In this document: piece by piece, positions 4,063 through 5,767 of the stretch | How positions within the stretch are numbered: the stretch's first letter is position 1 | Layout: each line of letters opens with the position of its first letter | Origin: CAVURW01 sp963743595 | GTDB lineage: Bacteria > Verrucomicrobiota > Verrucomicrobiia > Methylacidiphilales > UBA1321 | DNA: 5,767 nt | Direction of reading: 5' to 3' | NCBI GenBank assembly: GCA_963743595.1 | Contig: CAVURW010000033.1 | Span: 1-5,767 of the forward strand | Made by a program: the position numbers and the translations under genes | The notes under the pieces: model-generated | What the model was told of the DNA's origin: nothing | Seen by the model: only the letters and a program-made list of their open reading frames with translations | Databases searched by the model: none

Positions 4063-5730
4063 ATGAGTCGTGCGGGCAAATTCATTCCAGGGCAAGGACG
4101 AAAGACCAAAACTGAATCGGTTAAGGCGGATGCGGCGGCCGCTCCAGCTGCGAGCGCTATACGTGCTGCGTCACCCTCTTCCGAAAAAGCCTTAAAGCCG
4201 TCCTCGGTAGCACCATCGGGCGGGGACAAGCCGCGCGCAGCGAAAACTTTCGGAAAACCGATCGAGCGCAGCCAGCGCCTGCCGCTCACGTTGATCAGTT
4301 GTTTCATCAGCATCCTCACGATCTCTGCCGTTTGGTACTACTTCATCTACGTCCCCCAGAGTAGGCAGGTCGCGGATTTACAGAAGCAAGTTCAGATCGC
4401 TGCCGATGCAGCGGCACAGGCTAACGCAGACAAACTTAAAGCTGAAGCACAGGCCGCAGCTGAACACATCCACAATCTTGAAGCCCATGGAACCCTTCAA
4501 GTGCTTACCGTGCCTCCTGGAGCGGATCTTGAGGTCAATGGCATCAAATCCAAGACGAACGCTTCAACCGCTGACAAGGTCAATGGTATCGACTTGCCTC
4601 CAGACAAATTGATCAACATCAAAATTCACCTGGATGGCTATGAAGACATGGTGTTTAAGGATCAACCCGCCATGAAGGCCGACGAAGTGAAACAGCTGGG
4701 GCCGTTTTTCTTAGTGAAAAATCACGGCAAACTCGCACTCACTTCCGATCTGGATAACGTCGCCTTCACGATGACCGGCCCCGGAACTGACGATGCACCC
4801 CGCGAAGGAAAACTCCCAGTGACTTTCGAATCATTGCCTGAAGGAACCTACACCATCGTAGCTAAGCTGGATGACTGGGTACTAAAGCCGATCGAGATCA
4901 CGATCCATGACCAAGATGACTTGAAGCACCCGATCACATTCCCGTTTTCCTCGGTCGTCATCGAATCCACACCCCCAGGTGCGACCGTCAAGGACGGAAA
5001 TGTCACGATCGGCGTAACTCCCCTAACACTCTCACGGCAACGTCCCGGTACTCACAACTACTCGCTCGACTTACAAAAGAATGTGGTCGAACACATTACG
5101 GTCAATATCCCCGATGCGGATACAGTCACCAAGAAGGTGGACCTCAAACCTTCCAAAGATTTGATTAGCTCCTGTGGCATGGACATGGTTTGGCTGGAGC
5201 AGCAGGGTTATTATGTCGGGAAGTACGAAGTCACCCAGGAAGCCTACACGGCTGTCATGGGCAGTAACCCCAGCACCTTCCGGCTTCCGAATCACCCTGT
5301 CGAGAGCGTGACATGGCAAAACGCGATCGATTTCTGTAAAAAGCTTACCGAAATGGATCGTGATAAGGGCGTTCTGCCGACCGGATACCACTATTCCCTT
5401 CCGACCGAGCTGCAGTGGAGCACCTACAACGCGGACGCCAACCTCAGCTTGGCAGCCGTCTCGGTTGGTTCCTCGATCAGCATGACAAGCACCCAGGCGG
5501 TGGGATTCTCTGAACCGAACTGCTACGGCCTCTACGACACGCTTGGCAACGTCCAGGAATGGTGTCTCGATCAATTCACCCAAAGCGCCGGATTCCATAG
5601 CATCCGCGGCGGTGACTGGCTGAGCTCTACGGAGAACTTTAAGGACGCCAGCACACGTGTCGGTGCACCTGAGTCGTACTTCGATAAGTTCACTGGGTTC
5701 CGTCCTGTCTTAGAAAAAGATAAGCCTTAG
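4063..5730 (+). CDS. membrane-anchored PEGA-repeat protein with C-terminal FGE/SUMF1-like domain
   Basis: A 555-residue single-pass protein. Residues 1-73 are a basic, Ala/Pro/Ser-rich and probably disordered cytoplasmic segment beginning MSRAGKFIPGQGRK. A membrane helix at about 74-97 (LTLISCFISILTISAVWYYF) precedes a coiled-coil stalk of about 100-141, rich in Ala, Gln and Lys. Three PEGA-like beta domains follow: about 142-218 (GTLQVLTVPPGADLEVNG), 221-295 (with GKLPVTFESLPEGTYTIVAK) and 296-362 (SSVVIESTPPGATV, IGVTPLTL). Residues about 373-551 form a formylglycine-generating-enzyme/SUMF1-like domain, with YYVGKYEVTQEAY, HPVESVTWQNAIDFC, YSLPTELQW, GLYDTLGNVQEW, SIRGGDWLSS and FTGFRP. The cysteine pair that binds copper in true FGE near the C-terminus is absent (SSTENFKDAS there), so it is unlikely to make formylglycine. 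A structural, ligand-binding or EgtB/PvdO-like role is possible. The globular part should be periplasmic. Own promoter and AAGG ribosome site. It follows the glycosyltransferase by 85 bp, suggesting cell-envelope work, unproven. Confidence 0.88.
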   Translation: MSRAGKFIPGQGRKTKTESVKADAAAAPAASAIRAASPSSEKALKPSSVAPSGGDKPRAAKTFGKPIERSQRLPLTLISCFISILTISAVWYYFIYVPQSRQVADLQKQVQIAADAAAQANADKLKAEAQAAAEHIHNLEAHGTLQVLTVPPGADLEVNGIKSKTNASTADKVNGIDLPPDKLINIKIHLDGYEDMVFKDQPAMKADEVKQLGPFFLVKNHGKLALTSDLDNVAFTMTGPGTDDAPREGKLPVTFESLPEGTYTIVAKLDDWVLKPIEITIHDQDDLKHPITFPFSSVVIESTPPGATVKDGNVTIGVTPLTLSRQRPGTHNYSLDLQKNVVEHITVNIPDADTVTKKVDLKPSKDLISSCGMDMVWLEQQGYYVGKYEVTQEAYTAVMGSNPSTFRLPNHPVESVTWQNAIDFCKKLTEMDRDKGVLPTGYHYSLPTELQWSTYNADANLSLAAVSVGSSISMTSTQAVGFSEPNCYGLYDTLGNVQEWCLDQFTQSAGFHSIRGGDWLSSTENFKDASTRVGAPESYFDKFTGFRPVLEKDKP

Positions 5731-5767
5731 AGTGCTTGGATCGGCTAGTTGTCGGTGCAGTTATCAA

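Noticed and set aside
4014..4115. Short frame from ATG 4014 as an upstream peptide or earlier start
   Set aside because: It is out of frame with the PEGA/FGE-like gene, has no ribosome site, and begins at about the predicted transcription start.
5071..5598. 175-codon minus-strand frame inside the PEGA/FGE-like gene
   Set aside because: It lies wholly antisense to a well-supported domain and has no recognisable motif or ribosome site.
5731..5767. Possible terminator or gene start in the last 37 bases
   Set aside because: No hairpin, T-run or start with ribosome site is visible in what is available.

Overview
The window looks like chromosomal DNA of a Verrucomicrobiota-type bacterium (perhaps Opitutae or Spartobacteria). 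This is inferred from three things: moderately GC-rich coding sequence, a DUF5069-type protein next to leuC, and a large membrane-anchored PEGA/FGE-like protein, an architecture I associate with Verrucomicrobiota and Planctomycetota. No rRNA, tRNA, insertion sequence, CRISPR array or phage gene is visible, so the lineage is a family-level impression, not a measurement.

Layout: the left edge holds the N-terminal 135 residues of LeuC (3-isopropylmalate dehydratase large subunit) on the minus strand, running off the window at base 1. A 92-bp divergent spacer separates it from a plus-strand DUF5069 protein (499-963). Four further plus-strand genes follow. They are a class III adenylate cyclase with a cytoplasmic catalytic domain, one membrane helix, a proline-rich linker and an unrecognised C-terminal domain (1073-2344); a stand-alone cyclic-nucleotide-binding-fold protein (2425-2949); an ExoA-like family 2 glycosyltransferase with C-terminal membrane helices (3006-3977); and a membrane-anchored protein with a coiled coil, three PEGA-like repeats and a C-terminal sulfatase-modifying-factor (FGE)-like domain (4063-5730). 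The last 37 bases hold nothing I recognise. No gene-free stretch exceeds 300 bases.

How the genes may work together: the cyclase keeps the residues expected for metal binding, adenine selection and catalysis, so cAMP synthesis is a reasonable prediction. Its immediate neighbour has a cNMP-binding fold but has alanine where the phosphate-gripping arginine should be, and it has no DNA-binding or enzymatic output domain. The glycosyltransferase and the PEGA/FGE-like protein both point to the cell envelope. A cAMP-linked envelope or exopolysaccharide module is a hypothesis from proximity. A fair -35/-10 pair before the PEGA/FGE gene suggests it can also be transcribed separately. LeuC is ordinary leucine biosynthesis and probably unrelated to the rest.
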